Below are positions 34,244 to 43,363 of a stretch of 64,000 bases of DNA, in pieces. Within the stretch, counting starts at the first letter, position 1; every line of letters begins with the position of its first letter. Where the stretch lies: contig NZ_OY829290.1 in the NCBI RefSeq assembly GCF_963691685.1, positions 2,480,001-2,544,000 on the forward strand. Direction: 5' to 3'. The notes beneath the pieces are model-generated. The model saw only the letters and a list, made by a program, of their open reading frames with translations, searched no databases and was not told the DNA's origin. The position numbers and the translations under genes are program-made. The stretch is from Thalassovita sp. GTDB lineage: Bacteria > Pseudomonadota > Alphaproteobacteria > Rhodobacterales > Rhodobacteraceae.

Positions 34244-35389
34244 GTGAACAGATTTATTTCACTGCTGATCGCTTGTGTCATTGTTGGCGGCGCCTGGATC
34301 TGGACCTTTGGCCCTCCGCTCGGCGGGGACACCGCCACCAGCGATCCAACCACACTGTCAACAGCAGGACCGGGGCGCCCAGGCGGCATGGGGGCAACGC
34401 TGGTCACCTTGGCTGAGGTCACCCAGGACCCCTATGTGGAAACCTTCCGCTCCATCGGGACGGCCAAGGCCCGTGCCAGTGTCAATGTCAATGTCACCAG
34501 CGAAGTCTCGGGCCGGGTGACCGCGGTGCATTTCACCGATACGGCAGAAGTGGCCGCAGGCGATACGCTGGTCTCGCTCAATCCGCAGGTCGAGGAGATT
34601 GCCCTCAGCACCGCCCGCGCCAATCTTGCCGAGGCGCAATCCACCCTTGACCGGCTGAGCCAACTGCAACGCAGCGGTTCTGCTGCGGTCACCGCGGTCT
34701 CGGTCACAGAGGCGGAAACACAGGTTGCGATTGCCAGCGCCAATCTGGCCCGCGCCGAATATGATCTGTCACAGAAAACCATTCAGTCCCCGATCAGCGG
34801 GGTGCTTGGTCTCAGTGATATTGAGGTCGGCGCCTATCTGACAGCCAACAGTCCGGTGGTCCGCATCATCGATCAAAGCCAGCTGCGTATCGAATTTGGC
34901 CTGCCGGACCGCGCCTCCAGCTTTGTGCAGCTTGGGCAGGTCGCCCGCCTTGTCACCACCTCGCTGCCCGGTCAGATCTTTGAGGCGGAGGTCACCGGAT
35001 TTGACGGTCTGATCGACAGCACCACACAGACGATCAAAGTGCGCGCCACAATTGACAACCCGGAGGGCAAATTGCTGCCGGGGATGATCTTCTCCGTCTC
35101 GATCGCGCAGCCCAATGAGGCTCTGCCGAAACTACCTGCCGCTGCCCTGACCTGGACCCGCGATGGCGCCTCAGTCTGGCGCGTCGATGGTGGGTCTGAC
35201 GGCACTATGGTTACGCGGGTGCCGATCACCCTGCGCCACCGGGCCAATGATATGGTCTGGGTCGAAGCAGACCTGCCTGCAGGCAGCAAGGTTGTGGTGG
35301 AAGGGGTGCAAAAACTGCGCGAAGGCGGCCAGGTGACCACCGCAGATCAAGCCATGGCACGCCGCCCGGCTGCGGAGGGATCAAACTGA
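34244..35389 (+). CDS. RND efflux periplasmic adaptor (membrane fusion protein)
   Basis: A 381-residue adaptor with an N-terminal membrane anchor (FISLLIACVIVGGAWIW). It has a lipoyl-like half (VNVNVTSEVSGRVTAVHFTDTA), a helical hairpin (AEAQSTLDRLSQLQRSGS) and the second lipoyl half (QSPISGVLGLSDIEVG). Beta-barrel and membrane-proximal domains follow. It links the inner-membrane RND pump to an outer-membrane channel that is not in the window. I chose the GTG at 34244, which has AGGGG seven bases upstream; TTG at 34226 is the alternative. The stop overlaps the pump gene by one base (TGATG). Confidence 0.88.
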   Translation: MNRFISLLIACVIVGGAWIWTFGPPLGGDTATSDPTTLSTAGPGRPGGMGATLVTLAEVTQDPYVETFRSIGTAKARASVNVNVTSEVSGRVTAVHFTDTAEVAAGDTLVSLNPQVEEIALSTARANLAEAQSTLDRLSQLQRSGSAAVTAVSVTEAETQVAIASANLARAEYDLSQKTIQSPISGVLGLSDIEVGAYLTANSPVVRIIDQSQLRIEFGLPDRASSFVQLGQVARLVTTSLPGQIFEAEVTGFDGLIDSTTQTIKVRATIDNPEGKLLPGMIFSVSIAQPNEALPKLPAAALTWTRDGASVWRVDGGSDGTMVTRVPITLRHRANDMVWVEADLPAGSKVVVEGVQKLREGGQVTTADQAMARRPAAEGSN

Positions 35390-38300
35390 TGACACGCGCA
35401 GCCTTGAAACGCGGCCTGACCGATCTGTTCCTCGCCCGGCCCATTCTGGCCATTGTCATCAACCTGCTGATCGCAATCGCCGGCATTGCTGCCTTCCAAG
35501 CGGTTGAAGTGCGTGAAATGCCCGATGTGGATCAGCCCGTGCTGTCGGTCACTGTGCGCTGGGACGGGGCCGCGCCGGAAACGGTGGACACCGAAGTCAC
35601 CTCGGTCATCGAAGATGCGCTGGCCCAACTGGATGGGTTGAAGGCCATTTCGGGATCCTCCAGCTATGGCAGCAGCCGCCTGACCATCGACCTGAACGAA
35701 GGCACAGATATTGATACCGCCGCCAATGAGGTGCGCGAGATCCTTGCCAGCACGGCGCGGCAACTGCCCGAGGGGATCGATGATCCTGCGGTCTCTAAGC
35801 AGGATGCAGATGCCGAACCGATCCTGCGTCTGGCGCTGATCGGCGATGCCCCGCTGCAAGACATGACGGATCTGGCCGAGGGCCTGCTGAGCGATCGCCT
35901 GTCGGCAATCTCAGGTGTGGCAGAAGTTGAGGTTGCTGGTGGTCAGGAAAATGAGTTTCGGGTTGAGGTCTTTCTGGCCGCCTTGTCAGGCCGGGGCTTG
36001 CAACTGAATGACGTGCAGGCCGCGCTGCAGACCCTGCGGATCGACACAGCCCTTGGTGATCTGGACAGTGCCAGCCAATCGGTGCTGCTGCGCGCGGTGA
36101 ACCCCGGCATCACGGTCGAGAGCCTGTCAGATCTGCGCATAGACGCCGACACCCGCATTGGCGACGTCGCCTTGGTGCAGTTCGGCGCAAAAGAGGCAGA
36201 AGTCTATGCCCGGGTCGACGGTCAAAGTTCCGTTGGCATCAATGTTGTGCGCCAATCGCTTGGCAACACATTGACAATCTCGCAGGCGGTGCGCGCGGAA
36301 GTGGCCGCGCTGGAAGATGACCTGCCGCCGGACATGAGGCTCGTCATCGTGTCCGATGACGGAGATTTTATTGAAAAATCGATTGAAGAGGTCACCCTGA
36401 CCATCATCATGGCCGTTGCCATCGTGATCGCAGTGATCTTTGTCTTTCTGGGATCCTGGCGCGCGGTTTTGATCCCAACCGTGACCATTCCCCTGTCCCT
36501 GACCGGAGCGATTGCTGCCATCTGGCTGGCGGGGTTTTCCATTAACACCATCACCCTGCTGGCGCTAGTGCTGGCCACGGGCATGGTTGTGGATGACGCC
36601 ATTGTGGTGGTCGAAAACATTGTGCGCAAACGCCGTCAGGGGTTGGGCCCGCGCGCGGCGGCGGCCAGCGGCACAAATGAGGTGTTCTTTGCCGTGATCT
36701 CAACCACCGCCACGCTGGCGGCTGTGTTCATTCCAATCTCCTTCCTGCCCGGTCAGGCGGGGGGCATCTTTGCTGAATTCGGCTTTGTGCTGGCCTTCTG
36801 TGTCACCCTCTCCTCACTGGTGGCGCTGACACTTGCGCCGGTGATGGCTGGGTTTCTGGATCCCGGCCGTGGCGCAGAGGAAACCGGCGAACAGCCCACG
36901 GGTGCCATCACCCGGGGCTACCTGAACAGTGTGGAAACCATGTTCAAAGCCCCGTTGATTGTCATTGCCGTGGCGCTTGGCTTTGCCATCATCGCCTTCG
37001 GTGTCTTTTCGCAGCTCACCACCGCCCTGACCCCGGAGGAGGATCGCGGCAGTTTCTTTATCCGCGCCACAGCACCGGCGGGGGCCTCTGTCACATTTAC
37101 AGACGAACAGGTCACCAAGGTCGAAGCGATCCTGCAGCCCTATATCGACGACGGTGAAATCGCTGCATTGCTGGCACTGGTCGGGGCTGGCGGATCCAAC
37201 GCGGCTGCGGTCATTGCGCGGCTCAGTGACTGGGATCTACGCGAGCGCAGCCAACAGGTGATCCTGGCGGAGATCAACCGCCAACTGTTCACGATCCCCG
37301 GCATCAATGTCTTTGCCGCTCCGCCAATTTCGCTGGGCATTCGCGGCGCCGGCAATGGGCTGCAGATGGCGCTGTTGGGCGATGACTATGACCAACTGGC
37401 CGATCAGGGCGACGCCTTGGTCGCCGCCATGCTGGGCGATGACAGTTTCACCAATCCCACGCTGGCCTATGACGCCACCCTGCCGCTGCTGTCGGTCGAA
37501 ACCGACCGTGAGATGGCAACTCAGCTGGGACTGTCCCCTGCCGCCATTGCCACCACGATCAACACGCTGACCGAAGGCATCACCGCCGCTGAGGTCTTCG
37601 TGGATGGCACAGAAACCGACATTCGCATGCTGCCCGGTGGGCGGCCCATTCAGGACCCTTCCGACATTGAAAACGTCTGGATGCAGACGGCGGGCGGATC
37701 CTTTGTGCCGCTGTCGTCGGTGGTCACCCTGACCGCGACCTCTACTGCCTCAACCCTGTCGCGCGAACAGGGATCGCGGGCGGTCAGCCTGCAGGCCAAC
37801 CTTGGCGAAGGTATCAGCCTGGGCGCTGCCGTCCTGCGCGCCGAAGAAATTGCGCGTGGTGTCCTGTCTGACGATGTGCGTCTGGTCTTCACGGGCGAAG
37901 CCGCCTCGCTAGAGGAAAGCCAGGCCGGAACCGCATTGGTCTTTGGCGTTGCGCTGCTGATTGTGCTGCTGGTCTTGGCCGCACAATTCGAAAGCTTCGC
38001 CTCTGCCGTGATCATCATGTTGACGGTCCCGTTTGGGCTGGGCGCTGCGGTGATGGCGATCTGGATCAGCGGCGGCACGCTGAATTACTACAGCCAAATC
38101 GGCCTGGTGATCCTGATCGGCATCATGGCCAAAAATGGCATCCTGATTGTCGAATTTGCCAATCAGCTGCGCGAGCAGGGCCAAGACATAGATACGGCCA
38201 TTCGCAATGCCTTGCGTCTGCGCCTGCAACCGGTCGCCATGACCGCCGTCTCAACCGTTGTTGGGGGATTGCCGTTGATCCTGTCCACCGGCGCGGGGGC

Positions 38301-38475
38301 CGAGGCCCGTCAGGCCTTGGGTTGGGTCATCGTCGGGGGCCTGGGCTTTGCCACTGTCTTCACCTTGTTTCTGACGCCCGTCTTCTATCGGCTGATCGCC
38401 CCTTGGGGCGGCGCACCGGGGCGGGCTGCCCACCTTCTGGAGGATGAACAAACCGTCGCAGAAGCAACGGGTTAG
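35389..38475 (+). CDS. RND-family multidrug efflux pump (HAE1-like)
   Basis: A 1028-residue proton-driven pump with the twelve-span RND plan: LARPILAIVINLLIAIAGI at the N terminus, VREMPDVDQPVLSVTVRWDGAAPE, and the proton-relay aspartates in GMVVDDAIVVVEN of span 4. FLPGQAGGIFAEFG and MAKNGILIVEFANQLREQG (span 10 region) complete it. Substrates are probably drugs or amphiphiles. It forms an operon with the adaptor; its end overlaps the convergent barrel gene by four bases. Confidence 0.92.
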   Translation: MTRAALKRGLTDLFLARPILAIVINLLIAIAGIAAFQAVEVREMPDVDQPVLSVTVRWDGAAPETVDTEVTSVIEDALAQLDGLKAISGSSSYGSSRLTIDLNEGTDIDTAANEVREILASTARQLPEGIDDPAVSKQDADAEPILRLALIGDAPLQDMTDLAEGLLSDRLSAISGVAEVEVAGGQENEFRVEVFLAALSGRGLQLNDVQAALQTLRIDTALGDLDSASQSVLLRAVNPGITVESLSDLRIDADTRIGDVALVQFGAKEAEVYARVDGQSSVGINVVRQSLGNTLTISQAVRAEVAALEDDLPPDMRLVIVSDDGDFIEKSIEEVTLTIIMAVAIVIAVIFVFLGSWRAVLIPTVTIPLSLTGAIAAIWLAGFSINTITLLALVLATGMVVDDAIVVVENIVRKRRQGLGPRAAAASGTNEVFFAVISTTATLAAVFIPISFLPGQAGGIFAEFGFVLAFCVTLSSLVALTLAPVMAGFLDPGRGAEETGEQPTGAITRGYLNSVETMFKAPLIVIAVALGFAIIAFGVFSQLTTALTPEEDRGSFFIRATAPAGASVTFTDEQVTKVEAILQPYIDDGEIAALLALVGAGGSNAAAVIARLSDWDLRERSQQVILAEINRQLFTIPGINVFAAPPISLGIRGAGNGLQMALLGDDYDQLADQGDALVAAMLGDDSFTNPTLAYDATLPLLSVETDREMATQLGLSPAAIATTINTLTEGITAAEVFVDGTETDIRMLPGGRPIQDPSDIENVWMQTAGGSFVPLSSVVTLTATSTASTLSREQGSRAVSLQANLGEGISLGAAVLRAEEIARGVLSDDVRLVFTGEAASLEESQAGTALVFGVALLIVLLVLAAQFESFASAVIIMLTVPFGLGAAVMAIWISGGTLNYYSQIGLVILIGIMAKNGILIVEFANQLREQGQDIDTAIRNALRLRLQPVAMTAVSTVVGGLPLILSTGAGAEARQALGWVIVGGLGFATVFTLFLTPVFYRLIAPWGGAPGRAAHLLEDEQTVAEATG

Positions 38476-39647
38476 AAGGTGGCGTTCAACTCCAACCCCA
38501 GGGTTTGGGTGCGATCATAATCTTCGGAGGCAATCGGATGGGCGGCGTGAATTTTCAGCGGCCCAATGCCGGTCTTGATGCTCAGGCTCACCCCGATGGA
38601 GGCCCGCATCCGCGCGCTGTCATCAACGGGATCTGCCCCGGCAATACCACCGGCCACGTCATCCAGTTTCCACAGGCTACCGACATCGACAAACAGGCCG
38701 GGCGTCACACGACGCCCTGCCTCACCAAAGGCGCCGGGGAACTGAACGTCAATCTTGGCCACGCCGTAGCTGTTACCGCCAAGCGCCGGATCGCCATCCA
38801 CCGCCAGATCGCGGGGGCCGAAGCCGCCGAACTCAAACCCCCGGATGGAGGCCTGCCCCAGCATATAGCGATCGCCAATGCTGCTGGTGCCCGACTGGCT
38901 TTGCAATGTGCCAAGGCGCAGCTGGCTGCGCAGCACCACACGGCCCTGTGCCAGCACATGGATCGACTGCGCCGAAGTGGTCAGTTTGATGTGATCATTG
39001 TCGGCATCGGACGTGGCATATTCCAGCCCAAACCGCACCCGGGCGCGTTTCAGGCTGCCGCCCTGCGCGGGTTGGAACTGATGTTCGTATTTGCCACCGA
39101 TCCCGGTGGTTTTGACCCGGCCCTCATCTGCGCGGATCAGCGCAGAGGTGGTGGCGGGCACATTGCTGATATCGGTATCTGCCAGGATGCCATAGGCGGT
39201 GAACCGGCTCTGCGGTGACAGCTGCCAGGTCAGGCGCGGCTCCAACCGGGTGACGCGGGAATCGAAATCGTAGATGTCCCCCGCGTCTTTCTGGGCATGC
39301 AGCACGTTCAGGCCAAACTGGGGCGAGCTGCCGAACAGTGCATCGTTGTTGTAGCGGAAACTGGCGGAGGTTCCGTCTTCCTCCGCGCGCAGGTTAAACT
39401 CCAGCGTTTGATCCTGCCCCATCAACCGGTTGGTGGAAAAGCCAAGCGCCGCCACCCCGCCGGTATCGGAATTATAGGCCAGGCGGGCGCTCAGCCGACC
39501 AATGGGGCCATTATCGGCCAGATCCGGGTCAATTTCAGCCTCAGAGGGGGTTTCCTGTGCAATGGCCGCAGCGCCTGTTGCGCAAAGGACCACAACGCCA
39601 GTGGTCAAAAGCAAGGCTTTGACAAAGCTTTGAATAGTCATTTGCAT
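38472..39647 (-). CDS. exported Omp85/surface-antigen-type outer-membrane barrel without POTRA domains
   Basis: A 391-residue protein with a signal peptide (cleaved around AIA-QE) and a C-terminal half that matches the Bac_surface_Ag (BamA/TamA) barrel: GDRYMLGQASIRGFEFGGFGPRD, VAKIDVQFPGAFGEAGRRVTPGLFVDVGSLW and SIGVSLSIKTGIGPLKIHAAHPI. It ends in phenylalanine, as BAM substrates do. There is no room for POTRA domains, which BamA and TpsB-like proteins need for chaperone or cargo contacts. I chose the ATG at 39647, with GGGG upstream. Role unknown: a stand-alone channel or a partner of a neighbouring secretion or efflux system. Confidence 0.72.
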   Translation of the reverse strand: MQMTIQSFVKALLLTTGVVVLCATGAAAIAQETPSEAEIDPDLADNGPIGRLSARLAYNSDTGGVAALGFSTNRLMGQDQTLEFNLRAEEDGTSASFRYNNDALFGSSPQFGLNVLHAQKDAGDIYDFDSRVTRLEPRLTWQLSPQSRFTAYGILADTDISNVPATTSALIRADEGRVKTTGIGGKYEHQFQPAQGGSLKRARVRFGLEYATSDADNDHIKLTTSAQSIHVLAQGRVVLRSQLRLGTLQSQSGTSSIGDRYMLGQASIRGFEFGGFGPRDLAVDGDPALGGNSYGVAKIDVQFPGAFGEAGRRVTPGLFVDVGSLWKLDDVAGGIAGADPVDDSARMRASIGVSLSIKTGIGPLKIHAAHPIASEDYDRTQTLGLELNATF

Positions 39648-39878
39648 AAAATCCCCACTGCGCGCGACCCGCTTTAATTGCGACAAAGCCCACCACAGCC
39701 CCCCACACCCGGTCAAGCATCATGGGTTACCCGGCTTTCTATTTATGGCAGTTGCGACAATCCTGCCGCGCCTCGGGGGCCCGTCTGGCGCGGCACATAG
39801 GTTAAGCCCCTGACAGCTCAATAAGTTTGCCAAAAAACGAGGGTTTTCTTAACCCGCACCAGCGGTCATCATGCGCCT

Positions 39879-40640
39879 ATGACAACGGATCTAAATCTGC
39901 ACAAAGACCTCACCGCGCTGGCAGAGGTAACCGACGCCTTCGAACGCTCCTGGTCGATCACCGATCAAGGGGTGGAGGCACGGGTGCTGTTTTTCTGTGA
40001 CACCTCGGTAGCGGCGGCCAAAGCACTGGCGCAGGCGGCACAGGGCCTGCAGATCGATCCCGCCCTATTGGCGGATTGGTCCAGCGCCATCGCTGGGTCT
40101 GATGCCATTGGTCTGGCGCTGCGCTGTGATCGCAGATCGGTGCGGCTCTACACCCAGTATTGGCTGGCTGTTGTCGCCCGGTTGGAGGCCGGGGATCGCA
40201 GCCCCTTCCCGCTCTATCGTGGGTTCAAGGCCCTGCCCGGCGGTATCAGCCGCCGCGATGACTACCTGTGCCTGCCCGCCGCCCCGGCCCAGGTTTTCTG
40301 GCCCCCGATGGCCGCAGGATTTGCCGCCTTTGGGCTGGACGTGGATCAAGGGGCAGAAGTGTTTCAGCCGTTAACGGCAGAAAGCGCGATTTTCACGGTG
40401 ACTGATGATCCTGACAGGCAATCCTGGCTAACCACCACCCGGCGGGCGGAACTCCCGAAGGCCGCCCTGGCGGAGTGGCTGGCCCCATTGGCAGATCGCC
40501 CCGGCGGCGCGGCGCTCATCGCCGCCGCCCAGTCCGAACCGCTGGTCCATGTCGCTGGAGGGCGTGATCAGGTCAAAGGCGATTTCCTGACCTTCTATTT
40601 TGAGACCGACAAGACCAATGCGCTGGCCAGCATTATTTGA
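39879..40640 (+). CDS. hypothetical protein
   Basis: A 253-residue soluble protein, no signal peptide or membrane span. YWLAVVARLEAGD, FPLYRGFKALPGGISRRDDYLCLP and WLTTTRRAELPKAALAEWLAPLAD are its more distinctive parts. I do not recognise a family. It stands alone, transcribed toward the secretion operon that points the other way; the 160 bases upstream contain no recognisable site. Confidence 0.6.
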   Translation: MTTDLNLHKDLTALAEVTDAFERSWSITDQGVEARVLFFCDTSVAAAKALAQAAQGLQIDPALLADWSSAIAGSDAIGLALRCDRRSVRLYTQYWLAVVARLEAGDRSPFPLYRGFKALPGGISRRDDYLCLPAAPAQVFWPPMAAGFAAFGLDVDQGAEVFQPLTAESAIFTVTDDPDRQSWLTTTRRAELPKAALAEWLAPLADRPGGAALIAAAQSEPLVHVAGGRDQVKGDFLTFYFETDKTNALASII

Positions 40641-40678
40641 ACCAGCATCACCTGATCCAGCCCGTCCAGCCCCAACAG

Positions 40679-41416
40679 TCAGTTCACCACCTGACAGCTG
40701 GTGCCGGCGGGCAGGCTGAGGTCTGGATTGGCAATTTCGGCCATCACAGTGAAGGCGTTTGAGGTGGGTTCAATAAAGGGATCGATGGCAAAGACCGTGG
40801 CCTCCACCTGCGCGTCGGCGACCTGCACCTCCATCACATCGCCCAGGGCAACCTGCCCGTAGGCCCCGGCCAGAAACACCAGTTCCGCATGCAGCGTGGT
40901 GACATCAATCAGCCGCAACAGCGGGTCCGGACCGATCAATTCGCCCACGGCCACATCCACCTCAGCCACATAGCCCGCAAAGGGGGCGCGGATGGTGGCG
41001 CGGTCTATTTCCATCTGGGCGCGGGTGGCGCTTGCCTTGGCCAGCGCCAGATCTGCGCGCAGGGTGCCGATCTCATCCTGTGAAATCAGGCTGCGCGCCA
41101 ACAGGCCCTCGCTGCGTTCCAGCCGTTCCTGCAGGGCACCGATGCTGATCTGGGCCACCTCCAGATCGGATTTCGCCACCTCAGCGTCCACCAGCAACAG
41201 CGCATCGCCTGCGGCCACGTAATCGGCGCGCCGCACGGTCACATCGCGCACGATGCCAACCCGGTCACTGCCGATGTCACTGATCTGAGCAGGCACCAGC
41301 AGGCAGGTCAGCGGCAGCGGCGCCTCAGCCATTGCAGGTGTTCCCATGGTGGTGACCAGTGCAGCCGCCGTCATGACCCCAGCCGCAACTTTGCGCAAAT
41401 ATGAGTGCTGCATCAT
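40679..41416 (-). CDS. small HlyD/RND-type periplasmic adaptor in the secretion operon
   Basis: A 245-residue protein with a signal peptide (cleaved near AMA-EA) and a compact adaptor fold. VGIVRDVTVRRADYVAAGDALL and RATIRAPFAGYVAEVDVAVGELIG are the two lipoyl halves, flanking a short coiled-coil hairpin rich in A, L, E and R. No transmembrane anchor beyond the signal is visible, so it is probably fully periplasmic. Last gene of a five-gene leftward operon, 21 bases after the SecA-like gene. It is the third HlyD-type module in the operon and could bridge to an outer-membrane channel. Confidence 0.78.
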   Translation of the reverse strand: MMQHSYLRKVAAGVMTAAALVTTMGTPAMAEAPLPLTCLLVPAQISDIGSDRVGIVRDVTVRRADYVAAGDALLLVDAEVAKSDLEVAQISIGALQERLERSEGLLARSLISQDEIGTLRADLALAKASATRAQMEIDRATIRAPFAGYVAEVDVAVGELIGPDPLLRLIDVTTLHAELVFLAGAYGQVALGDVMEVQVADAQVEATVFAIDPFIEPTSNAFTVMAEIANPDLSLPAGTSCQVVN

Positions 41417-41437
41417 CCCTCCCCCTCGTTCAGCCCG

Positions 41438-43363
41438 CTATTTATAGCCCAGCCGACGCCGCATATCCTGTTCCCGCAGCAGGGTTTTCCGCCGCAGGCT
41501 TCGGGCACGACGATCACGGTCCGCGTGGATTTTGGCAAGACTAAATCGCGGCAAGATCCGGCGCCGCAGCAGCCATGTCACACTGTGGCGCAACAGCGAA
41601 AACGCCCCTTCGCTCAGGCCCCGGTCCTCAAGGCTGATCATCCGGTCATAGCTGCCGGGATCGCCCTGACGGGCGGCACGGCCATAAAGCTGGCGTTCCA
41701 ATCGGGCCGAAGCCATGACCGAGGCGATGATCACATGCAGCCCGCCCGCGGCTCGCACGCCCTCCTCCAGCGCAATATCGGTGCCGCGACCAGCCAGATG
41801 GGTGGCGATGGTGATGCGCCCCGCCTGCCCCGCCTGGGCAACCAGTTCGGCCTCTTGCGCTTCGCTGAGCGCATTCAGCACCGCCACCTCGCACCCGATG
41901 TTCTGAAACACCGCCACCAGCGCATTGGTTTCAGACACATCGTTGACGCCGATCAGCACGGACCGGTCCTTGGCCATGGTGATGGCGCGCTCCGCCACGG
42001 CCCGCCATTTGGCATCGGCACGGCGAAACAGCCGCAGCCCGTGGTTCACCATGCGCGATGGCGCATGAGGCGCCACCGGCTTCACCGCCAGTTTGAAAAT
42101 CGCCCAGAACTCCGCCCGGCATTCATGCGCCGTGCCGGTCAGGCCGGACAGGATGCGGTATTGGCGAAAATAGGTCTGTTGGGTGATGTGGCCCACGGTG
42201 CGGGTCTCGGCCGTGACCGCAACACCCGCCACAATCTCAATCATCTGCTGCAGACCGTAATCCCACTTGCGGTCTGGCATCAGCCGGCCGGTGGCCTGAT
42301 CCACCATCACCACCTCACCTTCGCGCAGGATATAGGCCACGCCTTCCAGAAACCCGAAGGTGGCGGTCAAGGCCAGTTCGGCCAGTTTAATCACATCCGC
42401 AGTGCGGGCCAGCGGGTGACGCCACTGCGGGGCCACCTCCTCCAGATGGGCGATCCCTGCCTTGGTCAGCCGCCAATTGCCATGACTGTCCAGCACCCGT
42501 TCCTGCCCCGGCACCAACGCGCGGGCAAAGGCGATGAGGTTGCGAAACAGAACCACATCCACCTCGGGTGGCAACTCAGCGGGTTCTGACAGGATCATCG
42601 GCACCGTGGCATCATCAATCAGGACCGAGTCGACCTCATCCACAATCGCAAGGGCCTGCCCGGTCTGGCGCAGAAGCGCACGTTCGCTCTGTTGATGCTG
42701 TTCCCGTTTGTCGCGCAGGTGGTCAAACACAAAGGTCTTGTTGGTGCCGTAGACGATATCGCAGTCATAGGCGCTGCGTTTGTCCGCATCCGCATCGCTT
42801 TGCAACACCACGGCTGAACTGAGCCCGATCCGCGCCGCCAGAGGGGCGATCAGGTCATGATCCCGCTCAGCCAGATAATCGTTTACCGTCACCACATGGG
42901 TGGACACGCCCACACTGGCCGCCGCCAAAGCCGCCAAAGCAGCCGAAAGCGTTTTGCCCTCACCAGTGCGCAGCTCCACGCAATCGCCGTTGAGCAGCAG
43001 AACCGCACATTCGATCTGATTGGTCCTGAGCCGCAGCCCGGTTTCGCGGCGGATCACCTCCTGCACCGCCGCGATCCGTTCCGCGCCGGCCCCGGGTTTC
43101 AGCAGATCCTCGGCCCGCAGGGTCTGACGGCACAGCCGCACCAGACCGGGATAGCTAAGCCCCTCCATCTGTTCGGCCTGCGCCGCAATCGCCTGCCGCA
43201 ACGGTTTCAGCCGCTCGCCCGTCGGAGCGAAATGCCACAGCAGATACTCATCAACAAACAGGCGAAACCGGTGAAAAGGCGCGATCTGGCGGCGCACTGG
43301 TCGCTGGCGCGAGCGGGCAAAAGCCTTGAGCACCGGGCGCCGCAACACGCCAGCCCCACTCAT
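41438..43363 (-). CDS. shortened SecA-like ATPase, dedicated to a secretion operon
   Basis: A 641-residue DEAD-type motor with SecA hallmarks: Walker A TGEGKT at 133-138 in ELRTGEGKTLSAAL, VTVNDYLAERD, DIVYGTNK and Walker B DEVDSVLID at 242-250. Then VDQATGRLMPDRKWDYGLQQ, LTGTA, IATHLAGRGTDIAL, and GRAARQGDPG at 561-570 followed by SLED. It ends 71 residues later, so the scaffold, wing and zinc-binding C terminus of housekeeping SecA (roughly 300 residues) are absent and the cross-linking domain is compact. It overlaps the M50 gene by four bases. This is not the essential SecA; it probably drives export or insertion of the giant adhesin of the same operon. Confidence 0.85.
   Translation of the reverse strand: MSGAGVLRRPVLKAFARSRQRPVRRQIAPFHRFRLFVDEYLLWHFAPTGERLKPLRQAIAAQAEQMEGLSYPGLVRLCRQTLRAEDLLKPGAGAERIAAVQEVIRRETGLRLRTNQIECAVLLLNGDCVELRTGEGKTLSAALAALAAASVGVSTHVVTVNDYLAERDHDLIAPLAARIGLSSAVVLQSDADADKRSAYDCDIVYGTNKTFVFDHLRDKREQHQQSERALLRQTGQALAIVDEVDSVLIDDATVPMILSEPAELPPEVDVVLFRNLIAFARALVPGQERVLDSHGNWRLTKAGIAHLEEVAPQWRHPLARTADVIKLAELALTATFGFLEGVAYILREGEVVMVDQATGRLMPDRKWDYGLQQMIEIVAGVAVTAETRTVGHITQQTYFRQYRILSGLTGTAHECRAEFWAIFKLAVKPVAPHAPSRMVNHGLRLFRRADAKWRAVAERAITMAKDRSVLIGVNDVSETNALVAVFQNIGCEVAVLNALSEAQEAELVAQAGQAGRITIATHLAGRGTDIALEEGVRAAGGLHVIIASVMASARLERQLYGRAARQGDPGSYDRMISLEDRGLSEGAFSLLRHSVTWLLRRRILPRFSLAKIHADRDRRARSLRRKTLLREQDMRRRLGYK

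Noticed and set aside
41438..43363. Reading this as the housekeeping SecA gene
   Set aside because: It is about 260 residues short, lacks the helical scaffold and zinc-binding tail, and sits inside an adhesin/adaptor operon.
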